From an uncultured Burkholderiales bacterium (GTDB lineage Bacteria; Pseudomonadota; Gammaproteobacteria; Burkholderiales; Thiobacillaceae): a DNA stretch of 7,501 bases. Below the pieces are notes generated by a model. It worked only from the letters and a program-made list of their open reading frames with translations, did no database searches and was not told the origin of the DNA. The position numbers and the translations under genes were made by a program. The stretch is taken from NCBI GenBank assembly GCA_937925755.1, contig CALAMX010000131.1:1-7501 (forward strand), in the 5' to 3' direction. Below are positions 1-6,120 of the stretch, in pieces. Within the stretch, counting starts at the first letter, position 1; every line of letters starts with the position of its first letter.

Positions 1-8
1 CGGCTCGG

Positions 9-87
9 GTAGGAGCGGCGAAAGCCGCGACACGTCGTGGCATACATCCCGTCGGTCGCTGTTGGTCGCGACTGTCGTCGCTCCTAC
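9..87. repeat. REP-like inverted pair (BIME-like)
   Basis: Two 23-base elements face each other. The left copy (9-31) reads GTAGGAGCGGC, then GAAA, then GCCGCGAC. The right copy (65-87) is its reverse complement with 3 mismatches by my alignment (20/23 identical), and 33 bases lie between them. Each starts with GTAG on its own strand, and the left one folds into a GCGGC/GCCGC stem with a GAAA loop. This is the layout of REP doublets in gammaproteobacteria, where GTAG followed by a hairpin is the target of RAYT (TnpA-REP) proteins. Assignment to that class is by resemblance only. The pair may form one large cruciform or transcript hairpin. Confidence 0.65.
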
Positions 88-190
88 GAGATCGGCACGG
101 CAGGCGTAGGCGCGGATGAAAGACGAGCGGGATGCAGCACCCAGCGCCCGGAGCGCGAGCCGCGAGACATCACAGGAGGTTGGGCGAGGG

Positions 191-311
191 AGCGAAAACG
201 CAGTTTCGGCGTAGGCTAACATGCGCGTAGCGCATGTTAAGCCGCGAAGCGGCGGCCGAAGCCAAAACGCAGTTTCGGCGTAGGCTAACTTCGGCGAAGC
301 CGAAGTTAAGC
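191..311 (+). repeat. Tandem GTAG-hairpin repeat, two units
   Basis: Two units with a 69-base period. A 30-base left part (191-220 and 260-289) is identical except for one base (194 versus 263), and its last 26 bases match perfectly. It contains GGCGTAGGC and is followed by a perfect 10-bp hairpin with a 3-base loop: 217-239 (loop GTA) and 286-308 (loop GAA). Both units close with GTTAAGC (236-242, 305-311). The inner six stem pairs differ between copies, ATGCGC/GCGCAT versus TTCGGC/GCCGAA, and pairing is kept in both. Between the units lie a 5-bp hairpin with a GAA loop (241-253) and a 3-bp hairpin (254-263). A third GGCGTAGGC at 103-111 has no clear hairpin. I infer a mobile or dispersed palindromic repeat, not a gene. 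Confidence 0.75.
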
Positions 312-715
312 GAGGCGAAGCCGAACGGCCGGAGCCAACACCGCGCAAGGCAGCGATGCGCCCGCGCAGCCAGTCATGCAGAGCTTCCTGAGCCTTCGCC
401 AAAACTTCGTTTTCCGATGCTCGCGCCTGGTCTGAGGGATGTCTATGTGATCGGTCTCACATCCTGCGCTTAGGGTGCGCGGCGCTCAATCCCGCTCGCC
501 GTGTTATGCAGAGCTTGCCCGAGGCCGGGCCGAGCAATAAAGCGTGGTGTGCGGTCTTGGTGATCTCGCGATAGGGCTCTGATACCGACCGCTTTTTGGG
601 AAGATCTGACGCGGAGCGCGTCTATCGCTGGCCGCCCGCCAACTTTGCGATGGCACACGCATCAACACGGGGGCTAAATCCGTATGCCCGCTTTGCGCCC
701 CAGACCACCGATCAC
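312..715. other. Non-coding stretch with scattered hairpins
   Basis: I find no recognisable protein, tRNA or rRNA here. The reading frames that cross it have no family signature and run through palindromes. Visible structures are GGC-GAA-GCC (314-322); AAAAC-TTC-GTTTT (401-413); ATGTGA/TCACAT around a 6-base loop (445-462); an imperfect GC-rich hairpin (513-535); and GACGC/GCGTC (608-622). An 11-base direct repeat, ATGCAGAGCTT, occurs at 376-386 and 506-516. The stretch lies downstream of moaE on the minus strand, but none of these stems is followed by a T-run in that direction, so no intrinsic terminator can be called. Confidence 0.6.
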
Positions 716-1171
716 CTACTTTACATTCCAACGCGCCGCAGCAGCGTCGTCGGAGGCGCGCGCATCGACCCAACGGTCACCCTCGGCAGTCGCCTCTTTC
801 TTCCAGAACGGGGCCTGGGTCTTCAGATAATCCATGATGAATTGACAGGCGGCGAAGGCGTCGCCGCGATGGGCGGCGGCCACGGCGACCAGGACGATGG
901 GGTCGGTGGGTTTGAGCGCCCCCACCCGGTGGATCACGGTCAGGTCGATGAGCGGCCAGCGCGTCATGGCCTCTTCGGCGATACGCTTGAGGGCCCGCTC
1001 GGTCATGCCGGGGTAGTGCTCCAGGTGCATGCCCTGGATGGCATGGCCATCGTTTTCGTCACGCGTGATGCCGAGGAAGCTCGCCACCGCGCCCACCTTG
1101 GGGTTGGCGCGGTACAGGGCGGCGACCTCGGCGGCGAGGTCGAAAGGTTCGGTTTGCACGGCGATCTTCAT
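716..1171 (-). CDS. moaE: Molybdopterin synthase catalytic subunit MoaE
   Basis: Large subunit of cytoplasmic molybdopterin synthase. It converts cyclic pyranopterin monophosphate to molybdopterin using sulfur carried on the MoaD C-terminus. The protein has 151 residues, close to E. coli MoaE (about 150). The MoaE signature is clear: GITRDEN (34-40) with the conserved Arg37, HR at 101-102 and LKTQAPFWKKE (116-126). Lys117 and Lys124 align with the catalytic lysines 119 and 126 of E. coli, and GDRW (131-134) follows. The ATG at 1171 lies 4 bases after the moaD stop, and a G-rich stretch ahead of it may serve as ribosome binding site. It is the last gene of the run, ending in TAG. All key residues are present, so it should be active. 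Confidence 0.96.
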   Translation of the reverse strand: MKIAVQTEPFDLAAEVAALYRANPKVGAVASFLGITRDENDGHAIQGMHLEHYPGMTERALKRIAEEAMTRWPLIDLTVIHRVGALKPTDPIVLVAVAAAHRGDAFAACQFIMDYLKTQAPFWKKEATAEGDRWVDARASDDAAAARWNVK

Positions 1172-1175
1172 CGCT

Positions 1176-1433
1176 TCAGCCCCCGGTCACCGGCGGGAAG
1201 AGGGCCACTTCGTCCCCATCGTTTAGCGGCGTCTGCGGCCCGGCCAAGTCCTGGTTCACCGCCGTGCGGTAGGCCTTCTCCGGCCCCAATTGCTCGGCCC
1301 ATACGCCACCGCGTGCGCGCAACCAATCGACGAGTGCCCCGGCCGTGTCGATCCCAGCGGGCAGTTCCAGGTTCTCCTCGGCGACGCCCAAGGCCTCGCG
1401 CAGCCGAGCGAAATAGAGTACGCGCAGCTTCAT
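1176..1433 (-). CDS. moaD: Molybdopterin synthase sulfur carrier subunit MoaD
   Basis: Small ubiquitin-like sulfur carrier of molybdopterin synthase. It has 85 residues, with the typical MoaD start (MKLRVLYFARLREALG) and the essential C-terminal Gly-Gly (84-85), which is adenylated by MoeB and then thiocarboxylated before donating sulfur inside MoaE. The motif FPPVTGG is at 79-85. The ATG at 1433 overlaps the moeA stop codon (ATGA, 4 bases), and GGAG sits 8 bases upstream inside moeA, so translation is probably coupled. The following gene is its partner moaE. No moeB is seen in the window, so activation must come from a gene elsewhere. Confidence 0.96.
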   Translation of the reverse strand: MKLRVLYFARLREALGVAEENLELPAGIDTAGALVDWLRARGGVWAEQLGPEKAYRTAVNQDLAGPQTPLNDGDEVALFPPVTGG

Positions 1434-2632
1434 GACAACAGCTCCGATAGGGGGATGTAGGGGACAAGGTCGCCGGGCGCCACGGTGCGGCCGATGTCGA
1501 GGTCGACGAGGCCATCGGCCCAGGCCACGGAGGTGAGCACCCCCGAACTCTGATTGGGGTAGAGCGTGACGCGACCGTCTGCTTCGAGGCGCGCGCGCAG
1601 GAACTCGCGGCGCTGGCCGGGCTTGCCCCAGGCAAAACCGGCAGGGACCTGGAAACGCAGCGGTGGTCTTGGACTGGCACCCATACGCTTGAGCAGAAAG
1701 GGGCGCACGAACAGGCAGAACACGACGAAGGCGGAGACTGGGTTGCCGGGCAGCCCCAGGAAATCCGCTTCACCCACGCGACCATAGACCAGCGGCTTGC
1801 CCGGCTTCATGGCCACGCGCCACAGGTCGATGCGACCCAAGCGCTCGACCGCGGCCTTGACGTGATCTTCTTCTCCCACCGATACGCCGCCGCTGGTGAT
1901 CACTACGTCGGCCTCTCGACACGCGCGCTCGAGCACGGCCACGGTCGCCTCGAGCGCATCGGGCACGTCGCCGAAGTCGTGCACTTCACAGCCCAGGCCG
2001 CGCAGGAGGGCGGTCAGGGTGGCACGGTTGGAGTTGTAGATCTGGCCGGGCTTGAGGGGCTGACCCGGGCTGACGAGCTCATCGCCGGTGAAGAACACCG
2101 CCACCCGCAGCCGACGGTAGACGGTCAGCTCGGGGGCACCGGCCGCGGCAGCCACCCCCAGACGTGCCGGGGTGAGTCGTTCGCCGGCGGCAAGCACGGC
2201 CTGGCCGGCCGCCATGTCCTCGCCGGCGCGGCGGATGTTGTCCCCCGGCCGTGGCGCCCGCTTGACCAAGACGCGGCCGTCGTTCACCTCGCAATCCTCC
2301 TGCATGGCCACGGCGTCTGCCCCCGGCGGGATCGGCGCGCCGGTGAAGATGCGCGCCGCCTCTCGGCGCGCCAAGGGTCGTCCCAGCGCACCGGCCGGGA
2401 TGCGCTGACCGATCTCGAGCCAGCGCCCTTCCTCCCAATCGGCGGTGTTCAGGGCGTAGCCGTCCATGGCGGAATTGTCGAGCGGAGGAACACTCGCCAC
2501 AGCAACGACCGGACGGGCAAGGACGCGGCCGAGCGCCTCCGCAAGGGGCAGAGTCTCGTCCTCTGCGATCGCCTGTGCGGCAGAGAGGAGGCGCGCCAAC
2601 GCCTCGTCCACAGTCAGTAAGCGCTCACTCAT
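1430..2632 (-). CDS. moeA: Molybdopterin molybdenumtransferase MoeA
   Basis: Inserts molybdate into adenylylated molybdopterin to give the molybdenum cofactor. The protein has 400 residues, slightly shorter than E. coli MoeA (411) but full length by domains. Motifs in order: DNSAMDGYA (52-60), RIFTGAP (94-100), GEDM (137-140), FTGDEL (181-186), GGVSVGEEDHVK (248-259), MKPGKP (275-280) and LPGNPVS (294-300). Asp57, Thr97, Asp139, Glu185 and Asp256 fall where E. coli MoeA has its functional acidic residues and threonine. The last 90 residues are the usual C-terminal beta domain. The ATG at 2632 follows the mobB stop by 3 bases, and the stop overlaps moaD. It could be one of several MoeA paralogues in the genome; tungsten versus molybdenum preference cannot be read from the sequence. 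Confidence 0.96.
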   Translation of the reverse strand: MSERLLTVDEALARLLSAAQAIAEDETLPLAEALGRVLARPVVAVASVPPLDNSAMDGYALNTADWEEGRWLEIGQRIPAGALGRPLARREAARIFTGAPIPPGADAVAMQEDCEVNDGRVLVKRAPRPGDNIRRAGEDMAAGQAVLAAGERLTPARLGVAAAAGAPELTVYRRLRVAVFFTGDELVSPGQPLKPGQIYNSNRATLTALLRGLGCEVHDFGDVPDALEATVAVLERACREADVVITSGGVSVGEEDHVKAAVERLGRIDLWRVAMKPGKPLVYGRVGEADFLGLPGNPVSAFVVFCLFVRPFLLKRMGASPRPPLRFQVPAGFAWGKPGQRREFLRARLEADGRVTLYPNQSSGVLTSVAWADGLVDLDIGRTVAPGDLVPYIPLSELLS

Positions 2633-2635
2633 GCG

Positions 2636-3115
2636 TCAGTGCTCCAGGATGAATTGGCCAATGGCGGCGATGTCGTCGATATCATAATGCCGGATACCGG
2701 GCTGCGGAACATCGCTTGCCACGGCCAGGATGCGATCATCGTCCGGATAGAGGCAGGGTTTGCCCAGCGCGCTGCGCCAGACCTCGATCTTGGGATGGGC
2801 GGCCCGCTTGTAGCCCTCGACCAACACCAGATCACAGGGCGACAGACGGGCCAACACGGTCTTGAGATCGGGCTCGGGCATGCCGCGCAATTCATGCATC
2901 AGAAACCAGCGGTAGGGGGTGGTGAGCAGCACCTCCTGGGCGCCGGCCTGCCGGTGCCGCCAACTGTCCTTGCCCGGCTGGTCGATCTCGATGTCGTGGT
3001 GGCTTTGTTTGATCACCGACACGCGCAGGCCATGCCCCGCCAGATACGGCAGCAGCCGCTCGATCAGGGTGGTCTTGCCGCTGCCGCTCCAGCCGACGAT
3101 GCCGAAGGTCTTCAT
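2636..3115 (-). CDS. mobB: Molybdopterin-guanine dinucleotide biosynthesis protein MobB
   Basis: P-loop GTP-binding accessory protein for conversion of the molybdenum cofactor to the bis-MGD form, thought to work with MobA, which is not in this window. It has 159 residues, normal for stand-alone MobB. Visible motifs are the Walker A GWSGSGKTT (8-16), KQSHHD (36-41), DQPGKDSWRH (45-54) and LVEGYK (98-103), which together are diagnostic of MobB. The ATG at 3115 begins directly before MKTFGIVG; no strong Shine-Dalgarno precedes it. moeA follows 3 bases after the stop. A 157-base gap precedes it, the only sizeable break in the run, so a separate promoter for mobB-moeA-moaD-moaE is possible. Its presence implies the host makes MGD-dependent (DMSO reductase family) enzymes. 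Confidence 0.95.
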   Translation of the reverse strand: MKTFGIVGWSGSGKTTLIERLLPYLAGHGLRVSVIKQSHHDIEIDQPGKDSWRHRQAGAQEVLLTTPYRWFLMHELRGMPEPDLKTVLARLSPCDLVLVEGYKRAAHPKIEVWRSALGKPCLYPDDDRILAVASDVPQPGIRHYDIDDIAAIGQFILEH

Positions 3116-3272
3116 CGGGACACGCCGCCCGGGTGATCGCCCCGCCGGCCAGCAAAACGAGAACGGATTGGCTCAACTCGCATGGCCCTGGGCCCAGCCG
3201 CAGCGCAGTCGAAGGGATGCGGATTCATGTCGAAGATCATCGCACAGGTCTGCGCAATCGGCCACCCACGCA
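3116..3272 (-). other. 157-base gap ahead of mobB
   Basis: The only real intergenic gap between the eight minus-strand genes. It includes CTGGGCCCAG (3189-3198), a perfect palindrome, inside a looser inverted repeat in which CGCAT and CCCT (3179-3189) can pair with AGGG and ATGCG (3213-3221). I see no convincing sigma-70 boxes and no sequence I would call a Moco riboswitch. It may hold a promoter, a processing site or a degraded repeat. Confidence 0.4.
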
Positions 3273-4160
3273 TCAAACGGCCGCATCCCCGCTCGCGATG
3301 AGGGCCACCCCCCCGACCATCAAGGCGCCGGCGAACAGGTTGCGTGCCAGGTGGCGTTCGGCAAAGAACAGCGCGCCCAGGACGATGCCAAACAGGATGC
3401 TCACGCGCTTGACTGCGATCATATACGCCGTCTCGGTGAGGGCCAGGGCCATGAAGTGGGTCAAGATCATCGCCGCCATCAGCCCGGCCACCAGGAAATG
3501 GGCCGGACGCGGGCGCGCCAGGGTCTTGAGCGAAGTCGGTTGCCAGAGGGCGAAGACGAGGACGGTCGCGCCACCGACCAGGGCGAAATAATAGGCGCCA
3601 AAGGCCGCCGTGGGCAGGTATTGCAGTGCCCCCTTGCCGAGCACGGAGGTGATGCCGTAGATCACGGCCACACCCAGCATGTAGCGTGAGCCACGGTGGC
3701 GCACGATGGCCATAAGCGGCGTAAACCAGGTCGGCGGCCGGCCGAGGCGGGCCTGGTCGAGGTTGAGGACGTAGGCGCCGATGACCACCAGAAGGATGCC
3801 GCTCACACCGGCAGAGGACAACGTCTCCCCCAACAAGAGGTAGCCGGTCAGTGCGGTGAGCACAGGGGTGAAGGCGAGATAGGGGAGGGTCAGGGCGAGC
3901 GGGCTGTCGCGGATGGCCAGCACATAGAGCACCTCGGCCAGGACCTCCAGGGGCAGCGCCGCGCCCATCCACAGCCAGAAGGCCGGCTGCGGCGAGGCGG
4001 GGGGCGCGATGAAGAGCCAGGGGACAAGCAACAAGGAAGTCAGACCGAAGCGCACCATGACGAGGTCCGCTGCCGGATAGCCGGCGAGGAAACGCTTGGT
4101 GGCCGTGTCCGCCAAGGCGAGCGCCAAGGCGCAGGTAAGTGCCAAGGCGAGCCAACCCAC
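3273..4160 (-). CDS. DMT-superfamily (EamA) transporter
   Basis: Inner-membrane transporter of the drug/metabolite superfamily; the substrate cannot be told from sequence. It has 295 residues and about ten hydrophobic segments by eye, near 2-20, 32-52, 62-82, 87-110, 117-133, 160-175, 185-205, 222-242, 246-266 and 274-290. This is the duplicated 5+5 EamA arrangement. The two halves carry matching acidic ends after their fourth segments: LLGET (109-113) and FFAER (265-269). The start is GTG at 4160, 3 bases after the stop of the preceding gene, and it places the first membrane segment at the N-terminus as expected. A shorter form from Met35 would lose that segment. The tight spacing suggests co-transcription with the dehydrogenase upstream, so export of an organic acid or related metabolite is a possible guess. 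Confidence 0.88.
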   Translation of the reverse strand: MGWLALALTCALALALADTATKRFLAGYPAADLVMVRFGLTSLLLVPWLFIAPPASPQPAFWLWMGAALPLEVLAEVLYVLAIRDSPLALTLPYLAFTPVLTALTGYLLLGETLSSAGVSGILLVVIGAYVLNLDQARLGRPPTWFTPLMAIVRHRGSRYMLGVAVIYGITSVLGKGALQYLPTAAFGAYYFALVGGATVLVFALWQPTSLKTLARPRPAHFLVAGLMAAMILTHFMALALTETAYMIAVKRVSILFGIVLGALFFAERHLARNLFAGALMVGGVALIASGDAAV

Positions 4161-4163
4161 GCT

Positions 4164-5546
4164 TCAGTCTGGCAGCTTCTTTCCGGGATTGAGGATGCCC
4201 AGCGGATCGAACAGACGCTTGAGCTCACGCATGAGCGCGAGGCTGTCGGCAGTGAGCGCCTGTGCGAGAAAGGCGCGTTTCTCGCTGCCGATGCCGTGTT
4301 CACCCGAGAGGGTGCCGTTGAGACGCAGGACGGCGTCGATCAAGCCTTGGCGGCAGGCGCGCGCACGTGCCATCTCGTCGGCGTCGTCTGGGTGCACCAT
4401 GAGATTGACGTGCAGGTTGCCGTTACCGGCGTGGCCAAAGGCGACCAGTGGGATGCGATAGGCCTCGCCCAGGCGGTCGATCGCCTCGACGAGCGCCCCT
4501 AGACAGGAAACCGGCACCACCACGTCCTCATTGATCTTCAGCGGGGCGATCTGTTTCACCGCATGCGATAGGGACTTGCGGGCCGTCCACAAAAGGGCCA
4601 TCTCCTCCGGTGTGAAGCCGCTCTGGATCTCGAGCAGCCCTTCGCCTGCGAGAGCGTGCGCAAGCGCCTCGACCTGCCGAGGCACGTCGTCGTACGCCCC
4701 GTCGGCAGCGACCATCAACACCGCCTGCGTACCCGCCGCCAGGCCCTCAGCGCCCCCATACGCGCGGATCGCCTCGATCGAGCGACGATCCATGAACTCC
4801 AAGGCAGAGGGCAGCACCGGCTGGCGCATCACCCGCGCCACCGCGGCGCAGGCAGCCTGGTTGCTGGCATAGCATACGCGCAAGAGGGCGATGCGTTCGG
4901 GTGCCGGGATGAGGCGCAGGGTGGCCTCGGTGATGAGCGCCAGCGTGCCCTCTGAGCCTACCAGCAGACGCGTGAGGTCATAGCCCGTCGCATACTTCGT
5001 GGTGCGCGCGCCGGTCGAGATCTCCCGCCCGTCGCCGAGCACGGCGCGCAGCCCAAGGACGTGATCACGGGTGGCGCCATACTTGACACAGCGTGGACCG
5101 GCGGCGTTCATCGCCAGGTTGCCGCCGATGCGGCAATAGGCCCCAGACCCCGGGTCAGGCGCATACATGAGCCCGGCCGTCTCTGCCAGGCGGTCGATCT
5201 CATCGGTCACCACGCCCGCCTCGACCACGATCAGGCGGTCGTCCGGGTTGAACTCCAGGACCCGGGTCATGCACTCGAAGCTCACGACCACGCTGCCAGG
5301 GGTGGGCAAAGCGCCGCCGACGTTACCCGAACCGGCAGCGCGGGGGGTGAGTGGCAGGCGGTGCCGGTTGGCCAGGCGCACGATCTCGCGCACCTGCGCA
5401 TGCGATTGCGGGAAGACGACGGCCTCGGGCATGCAGGTGCGCGGGGTCTCGTCGCTGGCATAGAACTGCCGGTCCTCCGCCGCCGTGAGCACACGCTCCG
5501 GCCCGACGATGGCGGCGAGGGCAGCGAGGACTTCAGGGGCGAGCAT
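4164..5546 (-). CDS. GlcD-type FAD-linked 2-hydroxyacid dehydrogenase
   Basis: Flavoprotein of the GlcD / D-lactate dehydrogenase / D-2-hydroxyglutarate dehydrogenase family, which oxidises a 2-hydroxyacid to the 2-oxoacid. It has 460 residues, typical for the family (E. coli GlcD is about 499). The N-terminal FAD-binding domain shows PRAAGSGNVGGAL (68-80), GGNLAMNAAGPRCVKYG (141-157) and GSEGTLALIT (198-207). The C-terminal FAD-oxidase domain shows FGHAGNGNLHVN (370-381), SGEHGIGSEK (414-423) and DPLGILNPGK (447-456). No cysteine-rich iron-sulfur domain is fused. I chose the ATG at 5546, which overlaps the upstream stop as TGATG; a TTG at 5549 would add one residue. No GlcE or GlcF partner adjoins it, so it probably acts alone or with a distant partner. 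Glycolate, D-lactate and D-2-hydroxyglutarate are all possible substrates. Confidence 0.92.
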   Translation of the reverse strand: MLAPEVLAALAAIVGPERVLTAAEDRQFYASDETPRTCMPEAVVFPQSHAQVREIVRLANRHRLPLTPRAAGSGNVGGALPTPGSVVVSFECMTRVLEFNPDDRLIVVEAGVVTDEIDRLAETAGLMYAPDPGSGAYCRIGGNLAMNAAGPRCVKYGATRDHVLGLRAVLGDGREISTGARTTKYATGYDLTRLLVGSEGTLALITEATLRLIPAPERIALLRVCYASNQAACAAVARVMRQPVLPSALEFMDRRSIEAIRAYGGAEGLAAGTQAVLMVAADGAYDDVPRQVEALAHALAGEGLLEIQSGFTPEEMALLWTARKSLSHAVKQIAPLKINEDVVVPVSCLGALVEAIDRLGEAYRIPLVAFGHAGNGNLHVNLMVHPDDADEMARARACRQGLIDAVLRLNGTLSGEHGIGSEKRAFLAQALTADSLALMRELKRLFDPLGILNPGKKLPD

Positions 5547-6118
5547 CAACCCAGGGTGGCTTCCTGAAACTCGGCGGCCTGAACCATCGCGCCCGGGTCG
5601 GGGAAGCGGGCATGCGCCGCGCGCACGGCGGTGTCATAGGCGGCGCGGTCGAAAGGTGCGGCCGCCTGGGCATGCATGGTCATGCGCAGGGCCTGGGTCA
5701 TGACGCGGTCGAGCGAGACGAGGCGTTTGGCGCGGATGATGCCGTCGCCGGCATCGACCAGGATGAGGCGGAAACGCGCCCGATCGCCTGTGGCCTCGTT
5801 GGGCAGCTCACGCTCCGACGCGGGGACCAAGTGGACGTTGAAGGCCACGTCCGACCACTCGCACACCGCCTCGATCCGGTAGAGCAGAAAGGCCGCCGGC
5901 CCGTGGACGTACAGCCCCACCTCCACCGGGTTGGTGCGCAAGCCCTGCACCTCTGGCTTAGTGGGTCTAGACCAGAAGAGTGTCAGTTCGTGTGCGCCGT
6001 GGCGATAGAGGTAGCGTGCACCTTCGTCATAGCGCTCGTGCGCGGGCGAATAACGCTCGCCGACATGGCGGGTGTCGGGTAGCGTCTCGGGGCGGGGGAA
6101 GGTGTGGATGCGAGACAT
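5546..6118 (-). CDS. Unrecognised 190-residue protein
   Basis: I cannot assign a family. The protein is probably soluble: I see no signal peptide or membrane segment. The N-terminus is rich in charged and aromatic residues (ERYSPAHERYDEGARYLYRHG, split across 21-41). A central part alternates hydrophobic and polar residues, as beta strands do: ELTLFWSRP (44-52), VEVGLYVHGPAAFLLYRIE (65-83), FNVHLVP (93-99), RFRLILVDA (115-123). An alanine-rich, probably helical C-terminus follows (137-187). Its coding status is supported by position: the ATG at 6118 is 2 bases after the stop of the SseB-like gene, and its stop overlaps the start of the dehydrogenase gene (TGATG). The close pairing with an SseB-like gene suggests a shared role, but none can be named. 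Confidence 0.8.
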   Translation of the reverse strand: MSRIHTFPRPETLPDTRHVGERYSPAHERYDEGARYLYRHGAHELTLFWSRPTKPEVQGLRTNPVEVGLYVHGPAAFLLYRIEAVCEWSDVAFNVHLVPASERELPNEATGDRARFRLILVDAGDGIIRAKRLVSLDRVMTQALRMTMHAQAAAPFDRAAYDTAVRAAHARFPDPGAMVQAAEFQEATLG

Positions 6119-6120
6119 GG

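Noticed and set aside
191..311. Possible CRISPR array (30-base repeats separated by 39 bases).
   Set aside because: There are only two copies. The would-be spacer contains a perfect hairpin whose ends are shared by both units, and no cas gene is present. The structure fits a palindromic repeat better.
513..535. GC-rich hairpin as an intrinsic terminator for the moa genes.
   Set aside because: No run of T follows the stem on either strand, and the stem has an internal mismatch loop.
504..773. Small minus-strand frames (470-658 and 504-773) downstream of moaE as hypothetical genes.
   Set aside because: Their translations are arginine-rich with no family pattern, they cross hairpins or overlap moaE, and no ribosome binding site stands out.
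596..1435. 279-codon plus-strand reading frame across moaE and moaD.
   Set aside because: It lies antisense to two clear Moco genes, has no family signature, and long antisense frames are common in GC-rich DNA.
1862..2620. 252-codon plus-strand reading frame inside moeA.
   Set aside because: It is a shadow of moeA on the opposite strand, and its translation shows no recognisable domain.
3116..3272. Moco riboswitch ahead of mobB.
   Set aside because: I could not find the expected conserved core by eye. A covariance-model search would settle it, but the sequence alone does not support the call.
3112..4155. 347-codon minus-strand frame overlapping the transporter and the gap before mobB.
   Set aside because: It is out of frame with the transporter, whose own frame encodes ten membrane segments. 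This frame gives an arginine- and proline-rich translation typical of a GC-rich shadow.
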